Assembly: GCA_028282045.1 (NCBI GenBank)
Contig: JANQIS010000179.1
Span: 1-6,871, forward strand
Origin: Gammaproteobacteria bacterium
Lineage (GTDB): Bacteria > Pseudomonadota > Gammaproteobacteria > Francisellales > CACEW01
Reading direction: 5' to 3'
Length of the DNA stretch: 6,871 bases
Numbering within the stretch: position 1 is the stretch's first letter; each line of letters starts with the position of its first letter. This document shows positions 1-6,055 of this stretch, in pieces. Made by a program: the position numbers and the translations under genes. The notes below the pieces were generated by a model. That model worked only from the letters and a program-made list of their open reading frames with translations, had not been told where the DNA came from and did not search any database.

Positions 1-28
1 CAGGGCAGCATACTTGAATGTATGCCAC
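1..28 (-). CDS. Start of an InsA-like zinc-finger protein of an IS1-family transposase (partial)
   Basis: Minus-strand codons from the GTG at 28-26 read MAYIQVCCP, and the next codon begins with G at the window edge. IS1 InsA also starts with GTG and opens with a short strand leading into a CPxC zinc finger; the Cys-Pro here sits at the equivalent place. The start is supported by the Shine-Dalgarno sequence GGAGGTGAT (43-35), which ends 6 nt before the GTG and is fully complementary to the 16S 3' end. In IS1, InsA binds the ends and represses, and InsB supplies the catalytic part through frameshifting. Whether this copy is intact cannot be seen. Nine residues are too few for certainty. Confidence 0.5.
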
Positions 29-34
29 TTTATA

Positions 35-63
35 ATCACCTCCATGTGCCTGGTTGAGGTGAT
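35..63 (-). promoter_or_regulatory. Hairpin that buries the ribosome-binding site of the IS1-like gene
   Basis: On the minus strand ATCACCTC (63-56) pairs perfectly with GAGGTGAT (42-35), leaving a 13-nt loop. The 3' arm is the Shine-Dalgarno sequence of the GTG start at 28. The 5' arm is identical to the anti-Shine-Dalgarno tail of 16S rRNA. RNA reading in from the upstream symporter gene would contain both arms and be poorly translated. That is inferred from the pairing and from the known read-through protection of IS10 and IS50. Confidence 0.55.
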
Positions 64-65
64 CA

Positions 66-71
66 ATTTTA
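66..71 (-). promoter_or_regulatory. Possible -10 box (TAAAAT) for the IS1-like gene
   Basis: TAAAAT (71-66 on the minus strand) matches TATAAT at five of six positions. The best -35 is only GTTTCA (93-88), 16 bp upstream, with three matches. Transcription would start near 59, inside the 5' arm of the leader hairpin. The weak -35 makes this a tentative call. Confidence 0.25.
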
Positions 72-125
72 ATCCGAACAACACTTTTGAAACACGACCA
101 AATAGCGTTACTCACACTCAACACC

Positions 126-1433
126 TTATTTAATTAACCGATCCACCGTCACCGCAGTAGTCATCACACCATTAACATTGGTGGCGGTACGGCCCATATC
201 GATAATAGGATCAACGCCCTGTACTAAGCCAACCACAGCATAGGGCAAGCCAAGTGTGGTAAGAGAAACTGTAGCGGCAACAAAGGCGGTTCCCGGAATA
301 CCGGAAATACCCAGTGAAGCCAGTGCATTAACAAACATCACCATCAACACTGCACCCAAAGTGATCGGTTGGTGGGTGATGGTCATGGCCATGACCATCA
401 ACATGGCAGGAAAAACCCCAGCACAAGCATTCATGCCCAAAGTCGCGCCCATACTGGGTACGAAAGTTGAAGTTACTTGGCGCAAGTTTAAACGTGTATT
501 TAGCGTCTCTTCGGTAACAGGCAAAGTGGCAAAGCTACTGCGCGTCATAAAAGCCACTAACAGCGGCGCATAAGCACGGCGTAAATACTGCCAAGGCATA
601 TGACCTTGCAACGTTAAAATAATCAAATGCATCACAAGCACTAAAATCATGGCCACATACATTGCCGCGATAAAATCGGCCAGCGCCAGTAGCGAGTGCC
701 AACCTTGTGTAGAGGCTACCTGCGCCATCAATGCCAGTACACCATAAGGGGTTAAGGCGATTACAATGCTCGCCAACTTTTTGGTTACCATAAACGCAGA
801 GCTGATAAAGTCTTTAAAGGATTGTGCCTGTTTTGGCTCTAGCTTATATAGCCATAAACCCGCTACTGCAACCAATACGGCAAACACCACAATGGCAACG
901 GTATTTTCATCGCTCATAGCAGCAATGGGATTAGACGGCAACATACCAAGTAACGTATCAACGACACCGGTGTAATGATGGCTGGGAAGCAGGACAGTAT
1001 GAGGCAACTGCAGGCCTACACCGACATGGAATAACAAACCAACACCCACTCCCACTGCTGAGGCAACAGCCGTCATCACCAGTAACATTCCTACTGAAAA
1101 TATCGCCAAGCGCTGCAAGATCTTACCGCACAACGCTCCCATATTCATTACCGCGTGAATAATGGATGTCAGAATCAATGGAATCACCAGCATTTCCAGT
1201 AATGACAAGTAGCCTGAGCCCACCAGACGCAAAGCACCGTCAGTGTACTTCACCAGAGAGCTATGCGGCCCACCTGCGACTTTTTGTAATACAAAACCAA
1301 ATACCAGGCCCATGACCAAAGCCGTTAGGGTACGACGATTAAACGACTGCCCTTTACGGGTCATCACGTATAATGCTAACAACAGTAAAATAAATACGCC
1401 AATGCTAATTATAGCGGTAACAGAGTGGGACAT
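126..1433 (-). CDS. tcyP: L-cystine:cation symporter of the TcyP (YdjN) type, dicarboxylate/amino acid:cation symporter family
   Basis: This inner-membrane secondary transporter probably imports L-cystine. The 435-residue protein has the full SDF-family layout. There are hydrophobic segments from residue 5 onward. A serine-rich hairpin TRSSFATLPVT lies near 297-307, MGATLGMNACAG at 328-339, a second hairpin SLGISGIPGTAFVA at 373-386, and the substrate-binding DMGRTATN at 412-419. The GQNGCAG-like and MGRTALNV-like signatures are closer to E. coli TcyP than to GltP or DctA. The ATG follows AAAGGTG at 1444-1438. E. coli TcyP is about 463 residues; this protein ends shortly after the DMGRT helix, so only a cytoplasmic tail is missing. 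Its TAA touches the tip of an IS1-like element, so the stop could have been reshaped by insertion. A Fur-like site lies upstream. Substrate is inferred from similarity. Confidence 0.8.
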   Translation of the reverse strand: MSHSVTAIISIGVFILLLLALYVMTRKGQSFNRRTLTALVMGLVFGFVLQKVAGGPHSSLVKYTDGALRLVGSGYLSLLEMLVIPLILTSIIHAVMNMGALCGKILQRLAIFSVGMLLVMTAVASAVGVGVGLLFHVGVGLQLPHTVLLPSHHYTGVVDTLLGMLPSNPIAAMSDENTVAIVVFAVLVAVAGLWLYKLEPKQAQSFKDFISSAFMVTKKLASIVIALTPYGVLALMAQVASTQGWHSLLALADFIAAMYVAMILVLVMHLIILTLQGHMPWQYLRRAYAPLLVAFMTRSSFATLPVTEETLNTRLNLRQVTSTFVPSMGATLGMNACAGVFPAMLMVMAMTITHQPITLGAVLMVMFVNALASLGISGIPGTAFVAATVSLTTLGLPYAVVGLVQGVDPIIDMGRTATNVNGVMTTAVTVDRLIK

Positions 1434-1437
1434 AATT

Positions 1438-1444
1438 CACCTTT
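1438..1444 (-). promoter_or_regulatory. Ribosome-binding site of tcyP
   Basis: AAAGGTG on the minus strand, with AATT between it and the ATG at 1433. It supports the annotated start. Confidence 0.6.
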
Positions 1445-1490
1445 TAAAAATTGATCGCGCTATTTTAGAATAAACCCCTAGTGACCAAAT

Positions 1491-1505
1491 TGATAGTCAT
1501 TATCA
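1491..1505. promoter_or_regulatory. Fur-box-like 7-1-7 palindrome between lolB and tcyP
   Basis: The plus strand reads TGATAGTCATTATCA, which fits the 7-1-7 Fur pattern TGATAATNATTATCA at every position except one base. It overlaps the TGA stop of lolB and lies 58 bp upstream of the tcyP ATG, where a regulator of a tcyP promoter could sit. No convincing -35/-10 pair is visible next to it: TAAAAT occurs nearer tcyP but with a poor -35. Binding by Fur is an inference from sequence alone. Confidence 0.4.
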
Positions 1506-2108
1506 TTTGACAACCCAGCGATTAATCAACAATACCACCCGCAGCTTATCACGTGTCATGATCAGCCGGCCAGGTAATACAAAACCCTGCTGATCGCGGT
1601 AGTTGTTGTATACAATATGCCAACCCTGCTGATCGAGTGATTGCAGTGTGCCGTATTGGTTGAGGTGGCGCTGTAAGGCAACACCAGGGATAGGTAAGCC
1701 ACGCACCCAATAATACAACCCGGCAACCGGCACATACCAACCCAACTGCTGTTGCATTAAAGCCGGAGCACTATCAGCGACAAAGCGTTTTCCTTTGGCA
1801 TTGACTAATACGATGTTGCCGGATTGATTTGACAAGGTGACCGTACCCAGACCCAGTGCGCCGGAGAAAGTCATGTGATAACGGTTTTGCTGCTGAGCCC
1901 ATAATGCATCGGCACTCAGTGACTGCTGGGGCGTCTCAATACCAATGCGCCCTTCGATCTGCCAGGACTGCAATTGCCTAAGATGTGATTGTATCTGCAG
2001 CCAGGCTTGTTGCGGATCAGCCACCGGTTGCAATGGTGGTGTGGTGGCACAACCGGTCAGAATCAAAATAGCTGAAACAATCAAAATGCAGTGAATATAA
2101 TATCGCAA
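1503..2108 (-). CDS. lolB: Outer-membrane lipoprotein receptor LolB
   Basis: LolB is itself an outer-membrane lipoprotein. It takes lipoproteins from the periplasmic carrier LolA and inserts them into the inner leaflet of the outer membrane. The 201-residue product has a type II signal peptide: a hydrophobic stretch at 8-17, then the lipobox LTGC with Cys20 as the acylated residue. The next residue is Ala, not the inner-membrane retention Asp. The body shows ALGLGTVTL and VNAKGKRFVAD, and the C-terminus NRWVVK parallels NWIVK of E. coli LolB (207 residues). The start is TTG: an in-frame TAA lies three codons upstream, AAGGA stands 6 nt before it, and any later start would damage the signal peptide. 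It lies 48 bp after prmC on the same strand, so it is probably co-transcribed with hemA-prfA-prmC. In E. coli it is divergent from hemA. Confidence 0.93.
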   Translation of the reverse strand: MRYYIHCILIVSAILILTGCATTPPLQPVADPQQAWLQIQSHLRQLQSWQIEGRIGIETPQQSLSADALWAQQQNRYHMTFSGALGLGTVTLSNQSGNIVLVNAKGKRFVADSAPALMQQQLGWYVPVAGLYYWVRGLPIPGVALQRHLNQYGTLQSLDQQGWHIVYNNYRDQQGFVLPGRLIMTRDKLRVVLLINRWVVK

Positions 2109-2114
2109 GCTAAG

Positions 2115-2119
2115 TCCTT
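2115..2119 (-). promoter_or_regulatory. Ribosome-binding site that fixes the TTG start of lolB
   Basis: AAGGA on the minus strand, 6 nt before the TTG at 2108. An in-frame TAA overlaps its 5' part, so translation cannot begin further upstream. Confidence 0.6.
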
Positions 2120-2156
2120 AAGTGGGCCGGGCATTTTATGGTACCTAGATTGATAG

Positions 2157-2984
2157 CTACTCCAATACCATTGGATCAGGCAACACCCCTAAGGTAACAC
2201 GCTCGTGCCCAGCATGATCTGTCAGTGTGTTCACCGCATTATAGCCTAATGACTGTAACCGTGTTCTAACCGACTGACCCTGACGATAACCATGCTCAAG
2301 TATTAACAAACCGTTAGGCTTAAGATAATGACAAGCCTGCGTAGCAATAGTATTGATATCTGCCAGACCTTGCTGTGCCGCCACCAACGCACTGTCAGGT
2401 TCAAAGCGCACATCGCCTTGTTGTAACTGCGGCTCATCCGCCGCAATGTATGGGGGGTTACTCACAATAGCATCGAACTGTTGGCCTGGTGGCAATGCGT
2501 TAAGCCAATTGCCCTGGTAAAAACGAATAGAAAGTTTATATCGTTTAGCATTAGCTTGTGCTAACGCCAATGCTGCAGTTGATTGATCTGTTGCAACCAC
2601 CTGCCACTGTGGTCGTTCATAAGCCAAGGCACAGGCAATCGCTCCTGATCCAGTGCCTAAATCAGCCACCTGACAATGTGACTTAGGCAAGCGTGCCAGA
2701 GCAGTTTCTACTAATAACTCAGTTTCATGACGCGGGATTAATACCTCTGGTGTGATCTCAAGACGCAATTGCCAAAAGTCACGATAGCCAAGCAGATAGG
2801 CAATCGGCTCACCTTGCTGCCGACGCTTTAGCAAAGTGTTGAATTGTTTAACTTGCGCCGTAGAGAGTTCATGCTCAGGGTGTGCATAAAGAAAGCTTTG
2901 ATCACACTCCAGCACATGACACAGCAAAATCTGCGCGTCACGTCGCAGAGGTGTCTGTTGTAAAATAGTTTGAACCGATATCAT
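2157..2984 (-). CDS. prmC: Release factor glutamine N5-methyltransferase PrmC
   Basis: PrmC uses S-adenosylmethionine to methylate the side-chain amide of the glutamine in the GGQ motif of RF1 and RF2, which raises termination efficiency. From the ATG at 2984 the protein is 275 residues (E. coli 277). An N-terminal helical domain carries LRRDAQILL at 13-21. A conserved LIPRHETE stands at 82-89, the SAM-binding loop DLGTGSGAIA at 108-117, and the amide-binding NPPY at 176-179, followed by LQQGDVRFEP. A TTG at 3011 would add nine residues and overlap the prfA stop. The ATG, 7 bp after that stop, is preferred because it gives the family length and an ordinary codon. No strong Shine-Dalgarno is seen, so translation is probably coupled to prfA, whose product is its substrate. 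Confidence 0.95.
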   Translation of the reverse strand: MISVQTILQQTPLRRDAQILLCHVLECDQSFLYAHPEHELSTAQVKQFNTLLKRRQQGEPIAYLLGYRDFWQLRLEITPEVLIPRHETELLVETALARLPKSHCQVADLGTGSGAIACALAYERPQWQVVATDQSTAALALAQANAKRYKLSIRFYQGNWLNALPPGQQFDAIVSNPPYIAADEPQLQQGDVRFEPDSALVAAQQGLADINTIATQACHYLKPNGLLILEHGYRQGQSVRTRLQSLGYNAVNTLTDHAGHERVTLGVLPDPMVLE

Positions 2985-2991
2985 GCAGATG

Positions 2992-4074
2992 CTATTCACC
3001 CATCTCAGCAAGTAAGTCAGCCTGATGTTCCTGGATCAATGGCTTAATCACCGGGTCCAGATCACCGGCAACGATTTCCTCAAGTTTATAGAGCGTTAAA
3101 TTGATACGGTGGTCTGTCACACGCCCTTGTGGGTAATTGTAAGTACGGATACGCTCAGAGCGATCACCAGAGCCCACCAAGTTACGTCGCTGTTGTGCTT
3201 GTTCGTTTTGTTGTTTTTGTTGCTGCGCATCCAGCATTTTGGCTTGCAACAATGACATGGCCTTAGCTTTATTTTTATGCTGCGAGCGCTCATCCTGGCA
3301 TTCTACTACGATACCAGTGGGCAGGTGGGTGATACGGATCGCTGAGTCTGTCTTGTTAACGTGCTGGCCACCGGCACCTGAAGCGCGGTAAGTATCGATA
3401 CGCAAGTCATTGGGATCAATGTCAACAGAATCAATCTCTTCCACTTCCGGCATGATTGCTACCGTACAAGCTGAGGTATGCACACGCCCTTGTGACTCTG
3501 TTACCGGTACACGTTGCACCCGATGGGCACCGGATTCAAACTTCAGTTGTGAATAGACATGATCACCACTGATACGTGCAATGACTTCTTTAAAGCCACC
3601 GTGTTCTCCTTCATTGGCACTGACTAACTCAACGCGCCAACCTTTGCTCTCAGCATAACGTGAATACATGCGAAACAAGTCCCCGGCAAAAATAGAAGCT
3701 TCATCACCGCCCGTACCGGCACGCACTTCCAAATACACATTAGCCGTGTCATTAGGGTCTTTGGGCAACATATGAATACGCAATGTCTCTTGCAGGCAAG
3801 CCATATCTTGCTGGGCTGTTTTCAATTCTTCCTGTGCCAGCTCGCGCATCTGCACATCATTATCTTGCAGCATCTCTTGTGCTGTCGTCAGACTGTCCTC
3901 GGCCTGGGTAAATTGGTTAAAGCACTTAACGATAGGCTCCAGTTGTGCATATTCCTTAGAGTAATCACGAAAAGTATTCTGATCATTGATAACTTCAGCC
4001 GTGCCCAACAGTGCTTGTAACTCTTCAAAGCGCTCACTCAGATGCTGTAATTTATGGCGCATTGAATCTTTCAT
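2992..4074 (-). CDS. prfA: Peptide chain release factor 1
   Basis: RF1 recognises UAA and UAG stop codons in the ribosomal A site and triggers release of the finished protein. The 360-residue product has the same length as E. coli RF1 and aligns throughout. The N-terminal helical domain is followed by EVRAGTGGDEA at 117-127, and LFRMYSRYAE lies just downstream. The codon-reading tripeptide PVT is at 190-192 (PxT, typical of RF1; RF2 has SPF). The catalytic loop GAGGQHVN has GGQ at 235-237, then VECQDERSQHKNKAKA and GSGDRSERIRTYN. A glutamine-rich patch at about 284-296 is mild local variation. The ATG is preceded by AAGGAGT with a 9-nt gap. It lies 26 bp after hemA and 7 bp before prmC, as in the classical hemA-prfA-prmC operon. 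Confidence 0.97.
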   Translation of the reverse strand: MKDSMRHKLQHLSERFEELQALLGTAEVINDQNTFRDYSKEYAQLEPIVKCFNQFTQAEDSLTTAQEMLQDNDVQMRELAQEELKTAQQDMACLQETLRIHMLPKDPNDTANVYLEVRAGTGGDEASIFAGDLFRMYSRYAESKGWRVELVSANEGEHGGFKEVIARISGDHVYSQLKFESGAHRVQRVPVTESQGRVHTSACTVAIMPEVEEIDSVDIDPNDLRIDTYRASGAGGQHVNKTDSAIRITHLPTGIVVECQDERSQHKNKAKAMSLLQAKMLDAQQQKQQNEQAQQRRNLVGSGDRSERIRTYNYPQGRVTDHRINLTLYKLEEIVAGDLDPVIKPLIQEHQADLLAEMGE

Positions 4075-4083
4075 GCGACACTG

Positions 4084-4090
4084 ACTCCTT
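4084..4090 (-). promoter_or_regulatory. Ribosome-binding site of prfA
   Basis: AAGGAGT on the minus strand in the 26-bp gap between hemA and prfA, 9 nt before the ATG at 4074. It is one of the strongest Shine-Dalgarno sequences in this operon. Confidence 0.7.
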
Positions 4091-4100
4091 TAAAAATAGT

Positions 4101-5336
4101 CTAATGCTCGATGGCGAATAATTGCTTGGCACTCTCAAGCAGTTCAGTATTACCTTCAGTACAGGCAGCTTTAAGTTGTAGGCTGGGCTGATGCAACCAT
4201 TTATTCGTCAGGCTATGGGCAAAAGACTGCAGGACATCGGTTGGGTCCTCGCCAGCAGCAATACGTTGTAAGCTCTGTGAGAGTTCATGATCACGGATGC
4301 CTTGCAATTGTCCACGCAACGCGGTGATAGTATCTGCCGCATGACGCTCCTGATACGATGTAATATATTGCCCCAGATGTGCTTTCAATATCTCACCAGC
4401 CTGCATGGCTGCCTGGGTACGTTGCAATGTATTGGTATTGATGACCTTTTGAATATCGTCCAGACAATGTAACTCAATACCTGGTAGCGTACTAACCGCA
4501 GGATCAATATCTCGAGGCATTGCCAGATCAATGATGCGACGTTGGCCTCCATCAACCCAGGCTTGTTGCGCCAGCGATAGATCAATAATCACATCGGATG
4601 CCGCAGTAGCTGAAATGACTATGTCTGCTGTAGCGAGCACAGTAGATAGCTCTGTCCAAGCATGACAATGAGCCTGATAATCATCAGCAATCGCTGCACC
4701 CCGTTCAACATTACGGCCAACCACCGATAGCTTACCAATGCCAGCAGTGGTCAAATGCTTGGCAAGCAATTCAACCGTCTCACCCGAACCAATCAGGACT
4801 GCATGTTGTTGTGCCAGTGGACATTGTGTTTGCTCAGCTAATCTGACCGCTGAAAATGCTACTGATACCGGACAGTAACCGATACTGGTTTGAGTACGTA
4901 CTGCTTTGGCAGCACTGAGAATATGCCGGAAAGTGTGATCCAGCTCAGCTTTGACCATATCATGATCGCGCGCGGTTTGCAGCGCGGTTTTGAATTGGCC
5001 GAGAATTTGTGGCTCACCCAACACCATTGAGTCCAGTCCTGAAGCAACGCGCATGGCGTGATGCACAGCAACAGCAGCATGATGCATGTAAACATGAGGC
5101 TCTAACTGTGCGGTATCGAGCCGTTTATAAGCCGCTAACCAATGTAGTAACCCTTGCGGACAAATACCGTGCGCCAAGATTTCAGTACGATTACAAGTCG
5201 ACAAAATCACAGCTTGCCTGGTGTGCTCTTCTAATGATTGCAATGCTGCGGGTAGTTGATCAGTCGTGATACAAACACGCTCACGCAATGCAATAGGCGT
5301 GTGATGATGGCTTAAACCGATCAGGGTTAATGACAT
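4101..5336 (-). CDS. hemA: Glutamyl-tRNA reductase HemA
   Basis: HemA reduces glutamyl-tRNA(Glu) with NADPH to glutamate-1-semialdehyde, the first committed step of the C5 route to haem. From the ATG at 5336 the protein has 411 residues (E. coli 418). The catalytic domain contains the STCNRTE motif with the nucleophilic cysteine at 48, and SGLDSMVLGEPQILGQFK runs from 99 to 116. The NADPH fold begins at about 180 with LIGSGETVELLAKHL, and a C-terminal helical dimerisation domain follows. A GTG at 5357 would add seven residues. The ATG start MSLTLIGLSHHHTP matches the family N-terminus, and the predicted transcription start near 5363 leaves no room for a ribosome-binding site before that GTG. 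No strong Shine-Dalgarno precedes the ATG. It is the first gene of the operon; C5-pathway HemA proteins are commonly regulated by haem, though no such signal is visible here. Confidence 0.96.
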   Translation of the reverse strand: MSLTLIGLSHHHTPIALRERVCITTDQLPAALQSLEEHTRQAVILSTCNRTEILAHGICPQGLLHWLAAYKRLDTAQLEPHVYMHHAAVAVHHAMRVASGLDSMVLGEPQILGQFKTALQTARDHDMVKAELDHTFRHILSAAKAVRTQTSIGYCPVSVAFSAVRLAEQTQCPLAQQHAVLIGSGETVELLAKHLTTAGIGKLSVVGRNVERGAAIADDYQAHCHAWTELSTVLATADIVISATAASDVIIDLSLAQQAWVDGGQRRIIDLAMPRDIDPAVSTLPGIELHCLDDIQKVINTNTLQRTQAAMQAGEILKAHLGQYITSYQERHAADTITALRGQLQGIRDHELSQSLQRIAAGEDPTDVLQSFAHSLTNKWLHQPSLQLKAACTEGNTELLESAKQLFAIEH

Positions 5337-5369
5337 GAATGATACAAATTGGGCCACAGGTTGCCGGGT

Positions 5370-5398
5370 ATTATATGGGAGTAGTTACATTTTGTCAC
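5370..5398 (-). promoter_or_regulatory. Sigma70-type promoter of the hemA-prfA-prmC-lolB operon
   Basis: Minus strand: -35 GTGACA (5398-5393, five of six matches to TTGACA), a 17-bp spacer, and a perfect -10 TATAAT (5375-5370). Transcription should start near 5363, giving a leader of about 26 nt before the hemA ATG. The spacer contains AAATGT (5392-5387), the half-site of a dyad found at 5467-5479. Confidence 0.75.
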
Positions 5399-5466
5399 CT
5401 TTTTAAGACCATTCATAACAACCATTAGCACCGCGCCTGCCAACAGATACAGAATAATCAATACTC

Positions 5467-5479
5467 AAATGTCACATTT
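5467..5479. promoter_or_regulatory. Operator-like dyad upstream of the hemA promoter
   Basis: AAATGT-C-ACATTT is a perfect 6-1-6 inverted repeat about 70 bp upstream of the hemA -35 box. Its half-site AAATGT recurs inside the promoter spacer. I cannot assign it to a known regulator. Confidence 0.3.
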
Positions 5480-5517
5480 TTGCGCATAAAGTTTGGTGCA
5501 TCACCCACCGCACAAGA

Positions 5518-5547
5518 GGCGGCCACAACCTTGAAATTGTGGCCGCC
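5518..5547 (-). terminator. Perfect 11-bp GC-rich stem-loop, possible terminator
   Basis: GGCGGCCACAA (5518-5528) and TTGTGGCCGCC (5537-5547) are perfectly complementary around an 8-nt loop. On the minus strand the stem is followed by TCTTGTG, a poor U-tract. On the plus strand no T-run follows. It would suit the end of minus-strand transcripts entering from the glycosyltransferase side, insulating hemA. A dispersed palindromic repeat or an IS end is the alternative. Confidence 0.4.
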
Positions 5548-5733
5548 AATATGGCTATCCATGCCATGCTCAAATAAATGTTATAGCGGTGATAGTTATC
5601 ATCAACTAACCTAAAAGGCCATTGACTCTTGGAGCATGATCCCTAAAATCAACTGGTGTTGGATATGCGATACTTCCACCCGCACAATCAACTGCAACTA
5701 GAATCTTTAATTCCACGTTCTGATAGCCCAGGT

Positions 5734-6054
5734 TTATAGGTAAGTACAAGAATCTACTGAGTAGTTATCTAACACGTAATCGACAATGCATGAAGAACAG
5801 GTCCAGCAATACTCGGTCATATTTCTACTGGACTTTATAGATAAAAGCTCATCATCTTCAAACTCTTTTAGACCAACAATTGTTACGTTGGGTAATGCTA
5901 ATTGTTTTAAAAGCGCTTCTGTTACATCGTCAAATGCAAATATATAAAACTGTGACTCAGGCATGAAACGGTGAATCGACTCATACAATGCCAAGCCCCT
6001 AGATACATACCCCTCATTAAATAAAGTACAAAATGCCACCTTCTGGGTATTCAT
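5734..6054 (-). pseudogene. N-terminal fragment of a nucleotide-sugar glycosyltransferase, cut before its DxD motif
   Basis: The 106 residues open with VAFCTLFNEGYVSRGLALYE, continue through FYIFAFDD and LKEFEDDELL, and reach EYCWTCSS and DSCTYL. This resembles the N-terminal nucleotide-binding half of proteins annotated as putative nucleotide-diphospho-sugar transferases, about 300 residues long. In relatives CTYL is followed by DADLYFF, whose DxD binds the metal and sugar nucleotide. Here CTYL is followed directly by TAA, and no other frame downstream restores the family sequence. The product therefore lacks its catalytic part and is most likely inactive. The ATG lies 1 bp after the stop of the preceding DUF1543-like gene, so the two were probably translated together. 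One 60-base line within the gene is only about 30% G+C, well below hemA, consistent with acquired surface-glycan DNA. The family call is from memory of its motifs. Confidence 0.7.
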
Positions 6055-6055
6055 T

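Larger units (their letters stand above)
1..125 (-). mobile_element. Left end of an IS1-family insertion sequence (partial, runs off the window)
   Basis: Read on the minus strand from 125, the sequence begins GGTGTTGAGTGTGAG, which fits the GGnnnTG tip usual for IS1-family elements. About 98 bp further in is a GTG-initiated frame whose start resembles IS1 InsA. The tip directly follows the TAA stop of the upstream symporter gene, whose last codons are very AT-rich (TTAATTAAATAA), a kind of target IS1 favours. The other end, most of the transposase and any target duplication lie outside the window. Family assignment therefore rests on the tip and nine codons. The alternative is an ordinary downstream gene with a similar start. 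Confidence 0.55.
5399..5733. other. Gene-poor stretch between hemA and a broken glycosyltransferase gene
   Basis: No convincing gene is present. From the hemA side it holds the 6-1-6 dyad at 5467-5479, a perfect 11-bp stem-loop at 5518-5547, and a short near-palindrome TGATAGTTATCA at 5590-5601. On the minus strand a frame is open from 5764 to a TAG at 5606 (about 52 codons, no credible start). It reads protein-like and may be the tail of another deleted gene. A second short minus-strand frame (5461-5327) encodes a hydrophobic peptide but overlaps the hemA promoter. Confidence 0.5.

Noticed and set aside
1..25. GCATAC/GTATGC inverted repeat (8-13 and 20-25) as a terminator
   Set aside because: The stem is only 6 bp, has no T-run, and falls within the codons of the IS1-like gene.
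256..573. Plus-strand open frame of 105 codons opposite tcyP
   Set aside because: It lies wholly antisense to a clearly conserved transporter gene, and its translation shows no family motif or credible start context.
2985..3011. TTG start adding nine residues to PrmC and overlapping prfA
   Set aside because: The ATG at 2984 gives 275 residues, close to the E. coli length. The extra residues overlap the prfA coding end and show no family motif. It cannot be fully excluded.
3772..4020. Plus-strand open frame opposite the 5' part of prfA
   Set aside because: It is antisense to a highly conserved gene. The leucine-rich, cysteine-rich translation is what antisense of this coding sequence yields.
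4859..5269. Overlapping frames on both strands within hemA
   Set aside because: HemA is intact and strongly conserved across this span; the others are frame shadows.
5337..5357. GTG start adding seven residues to HemA
   Set aside because: It lies about 6 nt after the predicted transcription start with no room for a ribosome-binding site, and the family N-terminus matches the ATG at 5336.
5590..5601. TGATAGTTATCA as a second Fur-like site
   Set aside because: Only a 5-2-5 near-palindrome; it lacks the 7-1-7 spacing and outer bases, and no promoter or intact gene lies beside it.
5600..5740. Glycosyltransferase continuing through a simple frameshift
   Set aside because: None of the three minus-strand frames after the stop shows the expected DADLYFF or later family motifs, so sequence is missing or replaced rather than shifted.
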